Below are positions 1 to 10,052 of a stretch of DNA of 34,912 nucleotides, piece after piece; within the stretch, counting starts at the first letter, position 1, and every line of letters begins with the position of its first letter. Source of the DNA: Actinopolymorpha alba DSM 45243. Its GTDB lineage: Bacteria > Actinomycetota > Actinomycetes > Propionibacteriales > Actinopolymorphaceae. The position numbers and the translations under genes were made by a program. Under the pieces are notes generated by a model. That model was given only the letters and a program-made list of their open reading frames with translations, was not told the DNA's origin and did not search any database. Location of the stretch: positions 1 to 34,912 of the forward strand of contig NZ_KB892799.1 in the NCBI RefSeq assembly GCF_000373925.1, written 5' to 3'.

Positions 1-384
1 GATCACGCGGGCGTGATCGGCGCTGATCTCGCCCGCGTTCAACGCCAACTGCACAAGCGGGAGCACGGTGTCCAGGTCGTTGGCCAGCTTCACTGCCGCC
101 CGCGCGTGTTCGGGGCGCATCCGCAGCAGCGACGACAACAACGCCGCCGTACCCGTCGCACCGACACTGGCACCCAGGTCACGCCGGTCCGCCTCGCGGA
201 TCACCTGCAGCTGGACCGCCTCGAGCTGCGCCGAGAGAGCTTCAAGACTGACCAGCAGGTCGGTGAGCTCGTCCCCTGGAGTCGACCACAACGGCGCACC
301 AGACTCCTCGGCGAGGCGGACACGTATCCGTTCGACCAGCACCGAGAACGGGTGCCGGCCCGCATCCGCCGAGGTCGAATCCAT
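1..384 (-). CDS. DUF222 / 13E12-type HNH endonuclease, N-terminal part (runs off the window)
   Basis: Reading leftward from an ATG at 384, 128 codons stay open to the window edge and code for the N-terminal DUF222 region. It has an acidic helix rich in Glu and Leu, then READRRDLG at about residues 63-71, the run GATGTAALLSSLLRMRP, the segment HARAAVKLANDL and finally AGEISADHARVI, all hallmarks of the 13E12 repeat family. In complete members an HNH nuclease domain follows; it would lie outside the window, so nuclease activity is inferred. The ATG abuts the hairpin repeat element at 388-659, which therefore is the upstream region of this gene. The family is commonly multicopy in actinobacterial genomes. 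Confidence is high for the family and moderate for the exact start. Confidence 0.85.
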   Translation of the reverse strand, partial: MDSTSADAGRHPFSVLVERIRVRLAEESGAPLWSTPGDELTDLLVSLEALSAQLEAVQLQVIREADRRDLGASVGATGTAALLSSLLRMRPEHARAAVKLANDLDTVLPLVQLALNAGEISADHARVI

Positions 385-473
385 GCCCGGACACTACCGG
401 CCACCACCGACAAGACCCGGCCCCGAAAGCCCACAAAACAAGGGCATCCCGCATCCGACAGGGCCATCGTTCT

Positions 474-525
474 GGGTCGGGGGCACCCTTGGCCAATAGA
501 GCCGTACAAGGGTGCCCCCCGACCC
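474..525. other. Stem-loop in left repeat copy (GC-rich)
   Basis: GGGTCGGGGGCACCCTT pairs with AAGGGTGCCCCCCGACCC across a 17-base loop, GGCCAATAGAGCCGTAC. One extra C bulges in the right arm. The loop is identical in the copy at 34523-34573 (reverse complement), although there the stem carries a compensable difference. No T-tract follows, so it is not a typical intrinsic terminator. Confidence 0.75.
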
Positions 526-596
526 ACAACGGCACGCCCCGCGATGCCAGCCGCCCACCGCCCACCGCCGGGCCTGCTGCCCAACCTGAGTGCCCA

Positions 597-645
597 TGAT
601 CATGAAGGCAGAGAGGGCTATACGTCCCGAAACCCTTCATGATCA
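597..645. other. Stem-loop in left repeat copy (TGATCATGAAGG arms)
   Basis: TGATCATGAAGG and CCCTTCATGATCA form an inverted repeat around a conserved interior that contains GGCTATACGTCCCGAAA. The same structure is at 34410-34460 in the right copy. Additional overlapping TGATCA motifs follow to 658. It could be a protein-binding palindrome or an RNA hairpin. Confidence 0.7.
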
Positions 646-674
646 CGATCATGATCACGGCAAACGAGGGCGCG

Positions 675-2075
675 TCAATGCGGGCTTGCGTCCGTGGGCG
701 GCGTACCTTTTGCCGCCTCGGGAGCGAGGCGGTGCAGGACGCGTTCCATAAAACGGTCGTACGGAAGGCTCAACCCCTGCGTGGCAATCGGGTCGGGCTG
801 GCCGGCGACCGCGAGCGTGTCGGCGGTCCAGGCGTCGAGTTCGGCCCGCAGCCGAGCGACCCGTTGCGGCTCCTCCGCCGCGAGGTCCTGCCGCTCACCC
901 GGATCGGCTGTGAGGTCGAAGAGTAACGGATCGGGACGGCGCGGCCGCCCGTACAGATCCGGCAGCGGCTCTCCCCCAGCGTCATGTGTCACCGGAACGA
1001 TCAGTTTCTCCGTCGCCGTCCGCCACGCCACCGACGCCTGCCGGGTCGACTCGGTGGAGACGACGTAAGGCCGGATCGATCGAGCCGATCCGCTCAGCAA
1101 CGGAAGCACACTGCGTCCCGTCAACGGATAAGGCGGCAATTCGAGATTGGCGAGTTCACACAAGGTGGGAAGCACGTCCTCGTGTGAGACAAGGGCATCG
1201 CACCGGCCGCGCTCGCCTGACGGCGTTCGCAGCATCATCGTGGTCCTGATGACCGCGTCGTAGAGGCCGTGGTGGTCGAAGTACAACCCACCCTCACCGA
1301 AACACTCGCCGTGGTCCGACACCAGCAGCACCACGGTGTCATCCCAGCCGCGGCTGGCGCGCAGCCCGTCGAGGAGCCGGCCCACCTGGGTGTCGACCTG
1401 GGTGATCTCCCCGTCGTACTGCGCGACAATGTAGGCGTAGTCATCGGGATGCCGCAGCTTCATGTCGGCAACGAACGCGTCGTAGTAGTCTGGATGGATC
1501 GCCCGGACCTCCGACATCTCCACCGGACCAGAGCCCGGCTCGTAGTGGAGGGTGTCGTACGGCGGCAGCGGACCGTACGGCGTGTGCGGGTCCCAATAGT
1601 GGATGAACAGAAACAGCGGTTCCTCACGTGCCCCTTGGACAAACGACAGGGCACGGTCGGTGAGCTGCCGGCTCTGGTCACCAAACGGCGCGTAGAGAAA
1701 GCCGGAGTAGTGGTCGTATCCCCGCGCGAACCAGGTGCCGCGCCCAGCCCCCTGGACGACCAGGTTGTCGCAGGCGACGGTGAGATAGCCGCCGGCCTTG
1801 GCGAGTTGGGACAGAAGCTGGATCTTCGCGTCGAGCGGATGGCCGCCCGGGTGGCTGACAACCTGGTGATGGTACGGATGCAGGCCGGACAGCAGGGTCG
1901 TGAACGCTGGCGTGGTAGGGATCCCGGCCGCGAACGCCTGGTCGAACACAACGGACTGCTCGGCCAACCGGTCGACCGCGGGTGACGTCGGCCGCGGATA
2001 GCCATAGCAGCCAAGGTGATCCGGCCGTAGCGTGTCGACCGCGATCACGACGATGTCTGGTCGCTTGGCGGGCAT
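675..2075 (-). CDS. Sulfatase-fold hydrolase (alkaline phosphatase superfamily) with Thr nucleophile position
   Basis: A 466-residue protein of the PF00884 sulfatase fold. The N-terminal metal site is at IAVDTLRPDHLGCYGY (D14), and the second metal cluster is VSDHGE (D254, H255) with FDHHGLYD (about 267-273). HYWDPHTPYG near 160 is also typical. The signature segment reads T54-T-P-A-F-T-T-L-L-S-G, whereas FGly-dependent sulfatases have C/S-x-P-S-R. The modified Cys is therefore a Thr, as in phosphodiesterase or phosphotransferase branches of the superfamily. The substrate is unknown, perhaps a sulfo- or phospho-sugar; true sulfatase activity is doubtful. There is no signal peptide, so it should be cytoplasmic. 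AAAGGAG lies 5 bases or less upstream of the ATG. It is the last gene of the five-gene minus-strand operon, 9 bp after the preceding stop. Confidence 0.88.
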   Translation of the reverse strand: MPAKRPDIVVIAVDTLRPDHLGCYGYPRPTSPAVDRLAEQSVVFDQAFAAGIPTTPAFTTLLSGLHPYHHQVVSHPGGHPLDAKIQLLSQLAKAGGYLTVACDNLVVQGAGRGTWFARGYDHYSGFLYAPFGDQSRQLTDRALSFVQGAREEPLFLFIHYWDPHTPYGPLPPYDTLHYEPGSGPVEMSEVRAIHPDYYDAFVADMKLRHPDDYAYIVAQYDGEITQVDTQVGRLLDGLRASRGWDDTVVLLVSDHGECFGEGGLYFDHHGLYDAVIRTTMMLRTPSGERGRCDALVSHEDVLPTLCELANLELPPYPLTGRSVLPLLSGSARSIRPYVVSTESTRQASVAWRTATEKLIVPVTHDAGGEPLPDLYGRPRRPDPLLFDLTADPGERQDLAAEEPQRVARLRAELDAWTADTLAVAGQPDPIATQGLSLPYDRFMERVLHRLAPEAAKGTPPTDASPH

Positions 2076-2084
2076 GGCGCTCCT

Positions 2085-3172
2085 TTAGCTCGCCAGATCG
2101 ACCGGCGCAAAGCTGATCCGGCGACCCTCACGCGCGGACTCGTACGCCGCAAGGATCATCTCCACGCACACCTTGCCCTCCTCGGCGGTGGCCAGCGGCC
2201 CGCGCCGGTCATGCAGGTAGTCGACGAGCGGACGCGGCACCGCGGCGATCCGGCTGCCGTGCGGGGTGTCAGCTGGAAACCCGAGGTCCTGCCAGTCGGG
2301 CTCACCACGCCGGAAGAGCTTCAGGGCCGTGGCGCCCGGTGGTCGGGGCAACGCCGACGACACCAGGTCGCCGTAGTTCTGCACGATCACCCCTTCGTCA
2401 CCGTAGATCTCGGTCGTCGCCTCGGCCGCCAGCATCGTCGAGCTGTTGAGCAGGATGCCGATCTCCTTGTTCGCAAAGCGATAGAGGGCCACGCCGTTGT
2501 CGTCGGGCGCCGTGTCGGTGACCACGTTGTCGATCTCGGCGAGCACGCTCACCGGGCGGCCGAGAAGCCACAGGAACCAATCGGCCGCGTGGGAGGCGTC
2601 GTCCATGAACATGCCGAGGTTCTGGACCGGATCGATGTGCCAGTTGCCGGGCCGGGCGAAGTTCGGGTCGAGCAGCATGGGGATGGCGTGCCGACGGCGG
2701 ACGACGGCGATTCGGCCGACGGCACCCTCGTCGAGCAGCGCCTTGATCTTCTGGTTCACCGGATCGGCACGCATCTGGTAGCACATACTGAACTTCACGC
2801 CGTGCTCGCGGACGGCCGCGATGATGGCATCGCAGTCCGGCAGCGTCAACGCCATCGGCTTCTGCAGCAGAACATGCTTGCCGGCCGCGGCCGCCGCGAC
2901 CACATGCTCGGCGTGCTTGTTCGTCGGGCTGGTGACGATGACCGCGTCGATGTCGGTACGCGCGAGCAGCTGGTCGAGGTCGGCCTCGAACGACAGACCG
3001 AACCGCCGGCATCCCTCCTGCCCGCGGTCGCGGTCGTCGTCCCAGCCGGCGACCGCGACCGCGCCGTCGAGACCCGCGATCGTTGTCAAGTACGCGTTGA
3101 CATGGGCATGCGCGAAGCTGATGACACCGATGCGTACCGGCTCGCGGCGTTCTTCTGGTTGTTCTACTGAGG

Positions 3173-3176
<4 letters not shown>
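2085..3176 (-). CDS. Gfo/Idh/MocA family oxidoreductase (atypical NAD loop)
   Basis: A 363-residue NAD(P)-dependent dehydrogenase-type protein. It has an N-terminal Rossmann domain, VIVTSPTNKHAEHV near 80, the LLQKPMAL motif near 105 in place of the usual EKP, and a C-terminal alpha/beta domain that includes the MDDASHAADW helix usual in this family. The dinucleotide loop is GVISFAHAHVNAY rather than GxGxxG, as in a subgroup of the family; cofactor use is thus less certain. Its ATG overlaps the stop of the upstream sulfatase-like gene (ATGA), implying translational coupling. It likely oxidises or epimerises a sugar or cyclitol processed with its operon partners. The specific substrate cannot be read from the sequence. 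Confidence 0.88.
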
Positions 3177-4587
<1,411 letters not shown>

Positions 4588-4591
<4 letters not shown>

Positions 4592-5574
4592 CCGGACACC
4601 TCCTCGACCGATCCGCCCTCGAACGAACGGATCGCGGCCTCGATCACTTCCTGTGCGGCCAGGCCATCCTCGCCCGACGCGTCCAGCGGTCCGCCGGAAC
4701 TCGTCTGCTCGACGAACCGGTCGATGCGGTTGCGGAAGGTCTGCCCGAACCCCTCCATGCCGCCCATGATCGGGTTGTCGATCACGAGCTTCTCCGGTGA
4801 TATACGCGGAAAGAACTCCAGGCGTTCGAAGACGTTGTCGATCACGAACCGGCCCGCGCTGCCGCCGACCTCGCACCGCTCGATCGGGTGGAGCCCACTC
4901 GCGTCGTAGCTGCCGGTGAGATGACCGACCGCACCGCTGGCGAACTGCATGTTGATCGAAGCGTTGGACCAGATCGTGCGACCGGGGCCCTTGTGGAGGA
5001 ACGCTTGCACCTTCGTGATCGGCCCGCCGAAGTAGCGCATCACGTCGATCGAGTGCGGATGCAACGCCCGCAGATGGAACCATGGCGAGGTCTCGTTCGG
5101 GTTGTTGATCCAGAGCGCCATGTTGACGAAAAGAACCTCGCCGAGTGCGCCGTCCTCCTGCAGCTTCTTCGCCCGCGCGGCGGCCGGCGTGAAGCGGTGG
5201 TTGAGGTTGACGCCGAGGAGCACCCCCTTCTCCTTCGCCCGCTGGACCATCTCTCTGGCCTCGACGATGCTGTTGGAGATCGGCTTCTCGACGAGGACGT
5301 GCTTACCGGCGTCGAGCAGCCGCACGGTGGGTTCGTAGTGGTGACCGCCGTTCTCCGGACCCGCGGTCGCCACGCTCACCGCGTCGATCTCTTCTGAGGC
5401 GATTAGCTTGTCCAGGTCGTAATAGGCGGGTACGCCGTACTGCTGAGCGACCGGATCGACGCGCTCGGGCAGCAGGTCGCACACCGCGACGAGTTCGGCG
5501 TTCTTGTTCTCGGCGTACCACCGCGCGTGCGTGCGTCCGATGCCGCCAAGGCCGACGACCGCGACTCGAAGCAT
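4588..5574 (-). CDS. Gfo/Idh/MocA family oxidoreductase (canonical)
   Basis: A 328-residue sugar or cyclitol dehydrogenase-type protein beginning MLRVAVVGLGGIGRTHA, a canonical GxGGxG NAD(P)-binding loop. It also carries GKHVLVEKPIS (EKP lysine near 96) and NLNHRF, and the segment LRALHPHSIDVMRYFGG resembles the family's catalytic His helix. I chose ATG 5574 rather than an upstream ATG at 5679 because GGAGGAG lies 7 bases before it and the extra 35 residues are arginine-rich and unlike the family. It follows the isomerase gene after 64 bp and overlaps the next gene by ATGA. Likely role: redox step in the same sugar pathway. Confidence 0.9.
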
Positions 5575-5638
5575 TCTTGGTCTCCTCCTTCTCGACCGCC
5601 GTCCAGCGGCCTCCATGGGTGTGACTGCTTCGGCGGGC

Positions 5639-6433
5639 TCAGCTGTTGAGCTCGGCCAGGCAACGGGAGAGGTACCCACGACTCTCGGCCGCGATGCTCG
5701 CCGCCTGTGCGAGCGAGTACGACCCGGCGCCGATCACCTCGAGGTTGAGCGGACCGGCGTAGCCGACGTCGCGCAGCGCCCGGAGGGTCGCGGGAATGTC
5801 GACGGCGCCGCGGCCGGGAACCTGGGTGGGCGGCGGGCCGACCGCGCGTTCGCGGCTCGCACAGTCGCGGAAGTGGGACGTGATGATCCGCTCGCCCCAA
5901 CGGTCGGCGATCTCCGGCGGCTCCTCGTCGGCCCGGAACAAGTGGCTCGGGTCGAAGTTGAGCCCCAGAGCCGGCTCATCCACCTCACTCATCAGGCGGA
6001 GCGCGGTCTCACCGTTGTAGATCGCCTGGCCGACATGGGGTTTGACCGCGAGCCGCAGGTCGTACTGTCCGGCCAGCTTGGCGAGCTCGCGCAGGTGGGC
6101 GATCGCCTTGACGGTGGACTCCTCGTCCCCCGAAACGCCACCGGAACCGATGTTGACGATCGGGACCTGAAGCCGGGTGGCGAGGTCGAAGACCTGATCG
6201 AGCCGCTCCCGGTCGGTCGACGCCGCCTCGATCGCGGTCGCGTGGAGTCCGCGGTCGGACAGGAGCTGGATCACCCGCCGGATGGTGGCGGTGTCGTCAT
6301 CGGGGGACACGTGCTCACACATGCCCTTGATGACGGCGAGCTCGACGTACTCATAGCCGGCGAAGGCGATCTGGTCGAGGGCGGTCTCAAGGTCGACCGC
6401 GGCGAACAGAACTGTGTTGCACCCCAATTTCAT
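5639..6433 (-). CDS. Sugar phosphate isomerase/epimerase (xylose isomerase-like TIM barrel)
   Basis: A 264-residue AP_endonuc_2-type TIM barrel. It starts MKLGCNTVLF; GYEYVELAVIKG contributes the first barrel Glu, and VKPHVGQAI, NFDPSHLF (Asp/His ligands) and SHFRDC supply the metal site in strands 5-7. The C-terminal strand LNLEVIGAG holds the last Glu. A divalent metal and an acyclic sugar or inosose-type substrate are expected for the family; the exact reaction is unknown. CAGGGGGAA precedes the ATG by about 9 bases. It is the first gene of the five-gene operon, so the promoter should lie in 6434-6700. Confidence 0.87.
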   Translation of the reverse strand: MKLGCNTVLFAAVDLETALDQIAFAGYEYVELAVIKGMCEHVSPDDDTATIRRVIQLLSDRGLHATAIEAASTDRERLDQVFDLATRLQVPIVNIGSGGVSGDEESTVKAIAHLRELAKLAGQYDLRLAVKPHVGQAIYNGETALRLMSEVDEPALGLNFDPSHLFRADEEPPEIADRWGERIITSHFRDCASRERAVGPPPTQVPGRGAVDIPATLRALRDVGYAGPLNLEVIGAGSYSLAQAASIAAESRGYLSRCLAELNS

Positions 6434-6775
6434 GGGAATACATTCCCCCTGAAGTTCGAGAATCCGGACTCGGTGAAAGAAGGCGTGTGCGAACGCCGTC
6501 CCGGGAGCCGAGGTGGTTTCGAGTACCTGCGACGATGCCGGACCTGGCTCCAGGGGTCAACCAGGCCCGACCGTTCTCGGTCAGGACCGTTCGCGGTGAA
6601 CGAAACCGGACACCCTACGGGATTTACAGGGGGTCGCGGGCAGGCTTAGATTTCTTCGTTGAAACGTTATTAGTGCCGATCTTCGCCGCAACGACGACCG
6701 GCAACCTGACCTTGCCTCGCGGCGGGAAGCTAGCCGTCGTTGACGATCTCTCGATCCTTCGTCGCCAGGAGTTCG
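6434..6775. promoter_or_regulatory. Divergent intergenic region with a candidate operator (6657-6672)
   Basis: No gene is credible here. The region separates the minus-strand sugar operon from the plus-strand acyltransferase pseudogene. The AT-richer patch at 6650-6675 holds CGTTGAAACG (6657-6666, palindromic CGTT-N2-AACG) overlapping TTGAAACGTTATTA, which contains the AACGTT core seen in many LacI-family operators. I see no convincing -35/-10 pair for either direction. The operator call is weak. Confidence 0.3.
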
Positions 6776-7649
6776 ATGCGCAAACCCGCACTCGACCTTG
6801 CCAAGGTGCGACGCCAGCTCGACCTGTCCGATGAGGCCGTACGCTGGCCTGCGGAGATCGCCCGGCCAATCACGGACGCTGGCCCGGTCCTGCCCGATGA
6901 CGCCGAGGCGGAGCGCCTGCTGGCACTTCTCGGCGTCGATCCTGAGGACCGTGCCGACGTCCTGGCGGCCCGGCCGGATCCGCACACGCACCCGGCGCAG
7001 TGGTGGGTGTTCGACCGGATCTACCGCGACCAGCTCGCGACGATGGATGCCAGCCTGCCGATCGACGGTCTCCGGGGATGGCCGGCTCTGCCCACCAGCA
7101 CCGGCGCCGTCGGCAGGCACCTCTACGTCTGGCTGTACCTCGCCGTCCTGCCCGAAACCCGCAGGGTCCACGCCGAACGCGGAATCCCTGACGACATCTC
7201 CTGGGCGAGCCTGCCGATCGGCGAGGCGTTGCGCGCGCACCGGGCGATGACCGGAGAGAGCGGTCTTGGCCTGTTCAACCTGTGGGGTCAGCCGGTACGC
7301 CTGCGAGTTCTTCTCCCGCCACTATCCCGACGAGCCGGTCGCGTTCTTCACCTGCGTGTCCTGGCTGATGGACCCACAGCTTGCCGACTATCTGCCGGCG
7401 ACTTCCAACATCGTGCGGTTCCAGCGGCGGTTCCAGGTCCTCCCGCTCCTTCCAGAAGCCGACCCGGTGGAAGCCGATCACCTGATTCTCAGCTTCGTGT
7501 TCGGACGATCCTGCTCAGAATCGGAGATTCCTGCGTCGCTCCTCAATGAACTACCGCAGGAGTCCGCCCTGCAGCGTGCGTACGTCGCGCACCTGCGGTC
7601 GGGGCGTCATTGGTACTCGCGTACCGGCTGGCGCCCCTTCCACCAGTGA
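6776..7649 (+). pseudogene. Acyltransferase-domain (DUF5596-like) protein, broken by internal deletion and frameshift
   Basis: ATG 6776 follows AGGAG with a 4-base gap. Frame 2 encodes a coherent N-terminal half up to SGLGLFNLWG (about 7279), with DDAEAERLLALLG and WWVFDRIYRDQL. After that, frame 3 from about 7300 to 7649 encodes the matching C-terminal half, including CEFFSRHYPDEP, SWLMDPQLADYLP, SNIVRFQRRF, LPQESALQRA and TGWRPF. In intact relatives, as I recall the family, a stretch of several tens of residues links these halves; here it is missing and the frame changes. Either a deletion created a pseudogene or, less likely, an assembly error did. It is probably inactive. Confidence 0.75.
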
Positions 7650-7751
7650 CGGCGAGTTCAACGGAGTTCAACCCCAGGTGCGAGGTGGCCGGTCCTCTGT
7701 GGCGCGGGTCTGGCAGTGAGGTCGTACTAGGCGAGCGGAGCGCAGGAGGCG

Positions 7752-8121
7752 ATTCGCATCGGTACCAGCAAGTTCGACCAGTTGTTCGCTACAGCGACTC
7801 CGCTGATCGTGGCTGGCGAGCACCGACGCGAGACCCCGCCGGTCGAGGGTGGCCGCTGGCCTGTTAAGCGCCGTATTTCGCCCACCCCTGGGCAGCGTGG
7901 TCGGGCAACGGCTTGATGAGCTGACTGGCGAGGCAGCGTAGCTCGCCGGCACTGGCCATTGGCAGACTGGCCAGTCCAGCTCGGCCCATCTCACCATTCG
8001 GGCCCTGGAGTGGTACCGCGAGCAAGTCCCGGCATCCGATTCAGCCGTCCACCGTTACCTGACCGCTCTGGAAACCGCGCAGCTCGGCCAAGCCGCAGCT
8101 GCCACCCCGAAAGCGTGCTGA
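7752..8121 (+). pseudogene. Remnant of an unidentified gene (one frameshift, one in-frame stop)
   Basis: No intact gene lies between 7650 and 8167. Frame 3 from 7752 reads IRIGTSKFDQLF and VAGEHRRETPPVEGGRWPV. At about 7867 a shift to frame 1 restores coherent protein (SAVFRPPLGSVVGQRLDELTGEAA), consistent with one extra A. A TAG at 7939 interrupts it, then GHWQTGQSSSAHLTIRALEW and YREQVPASDSAVHRY continue to a TGA at 8121. The HLT motif recalls 2H/2'-5' RNA ligase-type folds but I cannot name the family. The 5' end is unclear. Confidence 0.45.
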
Positions 8122-8167
8122 TCATTGGCAGTGCAGCCCCGAGCCGGCGTCGGTTAGTCTGCGGGCC

Positions 8168-9139
8168 ATGCCGACATCAGTGGGATACGTTGTTGCGGTC
8201 GATGCGGGCGGGACGCAGACCAGGGTCGGCTGTTTCACTCTCGATGGAGTGCTGCTGGCACGGTGTGTAGGACCAGGTGGGTCGCCCAATCACAATCACG
8301 GTGCCGCCGAGCACGTCCGCTCCACGATCGCCGCAGCGATGACCGTTGGCGCGCTCGCGGTTGAGGATGCAGTTGCCTTGACGGCGGGAGTGGCCGGGTA
8401 CGAAATCGATGCTGCGAACGACTGGATCGACACCTTCTTCGAAGGGTCCACACTCACCTGCCCACGGCAGGTGGTCAACGACGCGGTAGTCGCGCACCGA
8501 GGCGCGCTGGCCGGAGCGCCGGGAGTCATCGTCGTGGCCGGCACCGGTTCAATGATCGCGGCGATCACCGATGACGGCACGGTGCTCGAGAGTGGCCGGT
8601 TCCAGCACTATGCCGGAGGGGCACGGCACCTCGTCTTTGACGTGATGCATCGCATCCTGATCGGCGACCACATCGACGCCGACGCGAAGTTGATCAAGAC
8701 GGTACTGACCTGGTGGGGAGCTCGGGACGTCGGAGACCTTCATCGGATCGTACTCGGACTCGACGGTCAGGACTACAACGACGTGAAGCGCCAGTACGGC
8801 GGTCTGGCACCAGCGATCACAGCCGCCGTAGACGACTCTCCGCTCGCCGATGCCGCGGTGACCCGCCTGGCCGAGAAGACCGCAGTCGGCGTCCGACTGC
8901 TGGCCCCGTTGATCAGCAGAAGCGCCGTGCCGGTGGCATTGGCAGGGGCGTTGGCGACCTCCGCTGAGTTCGCCGATCGGATCACACGGCTCCTGACCGC
9001 CAACTCCGAACCCAACATCACCATTGCCAATGCCGCACTCGATCCGCTCGGCGGTGCGGCCCTGATGGCGTTGGAGTCCATCGGCGTGGCCGTCACCCCC
9101 GAACTCGTCAGGCAACTTCAGGTCTCGACCGGCCGCTAA
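8168..9139 (+). CDS. BadF/BadG/BcrA-type ATPase, N-acetylglucosamine kinase-like
   Basis: A 323-residue ASKHA-fold kinase. The phosphate 1 loop is VDAGGTQTRVG (residues 10-20), the phosphate 2 loop is VVAGTGSM (near 123), and the adenosine motif region has LAGALATSAEF near 260 and LDPLGGAALMAL near 300. Members phosphorylate amino sugars such as GlcNAc, or act as ATPases; substrate here is not evident. It has an ATG start without a clear Shine-Dalgarno sequence. It stands alone between two decayed genes. No sugar transporter or deacetylase is adjacent, so its pathway role is uncertain. Confidence 0.85.
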   Translation: MPTSVGYVVAVDAGGTQTRVGCFTLDGVLLARCVGPGGSPNHNHGAAEHVRSTIAAAMTVGALAVEDAVALTAGVAGYEIDAANDWIDTFFEGSTLTCPRQVVNDAVVAHRGALAGAPGVIVVAGTGSMIAAITDDGTVLESGRFQHYAGGARHLVFDVMHRILIGDHIDADAKLIKTVLTWWGARDVGDLHRIVLGLDGQDYNDVKRQYGGLAPAITAAVDDSPLADAAVTRLAEKTAVGVRLLAPLISRSAVPVALAGALATSAEFADRITRLLTANSEPNITIANAALDPLGGAALMALESIGVAVTPELVRQLQVSTGR

Positions 9140-9180
9140 GCCGGGTACGAGGTTGCCGGAGGCACGTCCGCACAGGCGCG

Positions 9181-9545
9181 TCAGGAGCGCCTTGGGTACC
9201 ACGCCGGAACGAGCTCTGGGTCGCGCGGGTATCGCTCGATGTCCTCGAAGTAGTCGTCGTCGATCGCGGCGACGGCGGTGGGCCGGGTGTCGTCAACGGT
9301 CCGCGTGTCCTCTTGCTCGGCGGCGGAGTGCGGCTATTCCCAGCCCAGTATCTGGAGGAGCACCGAGCTGACGGCCGCGACGGTGCTGACGATCCCGGAC
9401 ACGAACATCCAGAAGTCCGACCGCCGGAACCACTGCCTCCAGGCCGGCTGTTCCGCCCACTGCAGGTAGGCCAGCGCCCGTTCCTCGATGTACGCACCGA
9501 ACTTGTCGCGAGCCCTTCTAGCCGAAAGTCTGTGGCGTTGGCCAT
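9181..9545 (-). pseudogene. Small single-TM membrane protein, apparently broken
   Basis: On the minus strand one frame carries RDKFGAYIEERALAYLQWAE, then QPAWRQWFRRSDFWMF and a hydrophobic helix FVSGIVSTVAAVSSVLLQILGW, ending at TAG (9334-9336). The same frame then continues with protein-like acidic sequence, EDTRTVDDTRPTAVAAIDDD and YFEDIERYPRDPELVPAWYP, to TGA at 9181. This fits a CAG-to-TAG nonsense mutation. The likely start MANATDFRLEGLA (ATG 9545) is in another frame, so a frameshift near 9505 is also implied. Alternatively, a short intact gene starts at 9570 in the helix frame and ends at 9334. Family unknown. Confidence 0.5.
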
Positions 9546-9568
9546 GCTCCGCTGGGATCCTTCTCGCC

Positions 9569-10051
9569 ATGACGCTGACGACTCGACAGCTCACCTCCGG
9601 GGACTGGCCGTCGTTCTGGCCACTGTTGAAGGACATGGGCACAGATGATGAGGAGACTTCCGCGCGAGGACGATACGACGAACTGCTCGTGGATCCGAGA
9701 TGGGGAATCCTCGGCGGCATCGACGGTGACCGCTTGATCGGCTACGCGGCCGTCCAGGACTACGGCCCGCACCTGCGTCTGGGGAACCTTCACCGGATCG
9801 CGCGGCTCCATGATCTTTACGTCCACCCGGATGAACGCGGGCGAGGAGTCGGACGCGTTCTCATGGAGGGAGTGACGACCTGGGCCGCGGTGCGCGTGCG
9901 ATATCTCGAATGGCAGGCGGGCCACAAGACATCGGCACCGTTCTATGAACGACTGGGATACAAAGGTGAGCCGTGCCCGCAGCCGGAATACCCGACGTTC
10001 GTCATCGACTTTCGCACCAGAACACCGGATGATCAGGTCGCGGAAATCTGA
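9569..10051 (+). CDS. GNAT family N-acetyltransferase
   Basis: A 160-residue protein with the GNAT acetyl-CoA fold. Motif A is LHDLYVHPDERGRGVGRVLM (about residues 81-100), with the R/Q-x-x-G-x-G/A pyrophosphate loop, and the C-terminal APFYERLGYK is motif B. The acceptor is unknown. ATG 9569 is preferred because upstream in-frame codons overlap the broken minus-strand gene and do not look like GNAT. No Shine-Dalgarno sequence is visible, so the mRNA may be leaderless. Its stop lies 1 bp from the stop of the convergent GNAT pseudogene; the two are not obviously close paralogues. Confidence 0.85.
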   Translation: MTLTTRQLTSGDWPSFWPLLKDMGTDDEETSARGRYDELLVDPRWGILGGIDGDRLIGYAAVQDYGPHLRLGNLHRIARLHDLYVHPDERGRGVGRVLMEGVTTWAAVRVRYLEWQAGHKTSAPFYERLGYKGEPCPQPEYPTFVIDFRTRTPDDQVAEI

Positions 10052-10052
10052 T

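Larger units (their letters stand above)
388..659. repeat. Non-coding hairpin repeat element, left copy
   Basis: This stretch matches, in inverted orientation, 34399-34661 over almost its full length. Shared landmarks in order are CCCCGAAAGCCCA, ACAAAACAAGGGCATCC, GGGCCATCGTT, GGGTCGGGGGC, CCCTTGGCCAATAGAGCCG, TACAAGGGTGCCCCC and GGGCTATACGTCCCGAAACC, ending in a TGATCATG-rich palindrome. The middle (about 531-596) is the least conserved part. Two strong stem-loops are inside. No reading frame is conserved between copies in a protein-like way, so I treat it as non-coding. It lies directly upstream of the DUF222 gene. It could be a dispersed mobile or regulatory repeat; its function is unknown. 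Confidence 0.85.

Noticed and set aside
388-659. Short ORFs within the hairpin repeats as a conserved small protein
   Set aside because: Parts of one frame look similar in both copies, but similarity follows DNA-level identity and hairpin arms, and frames differ outside them.
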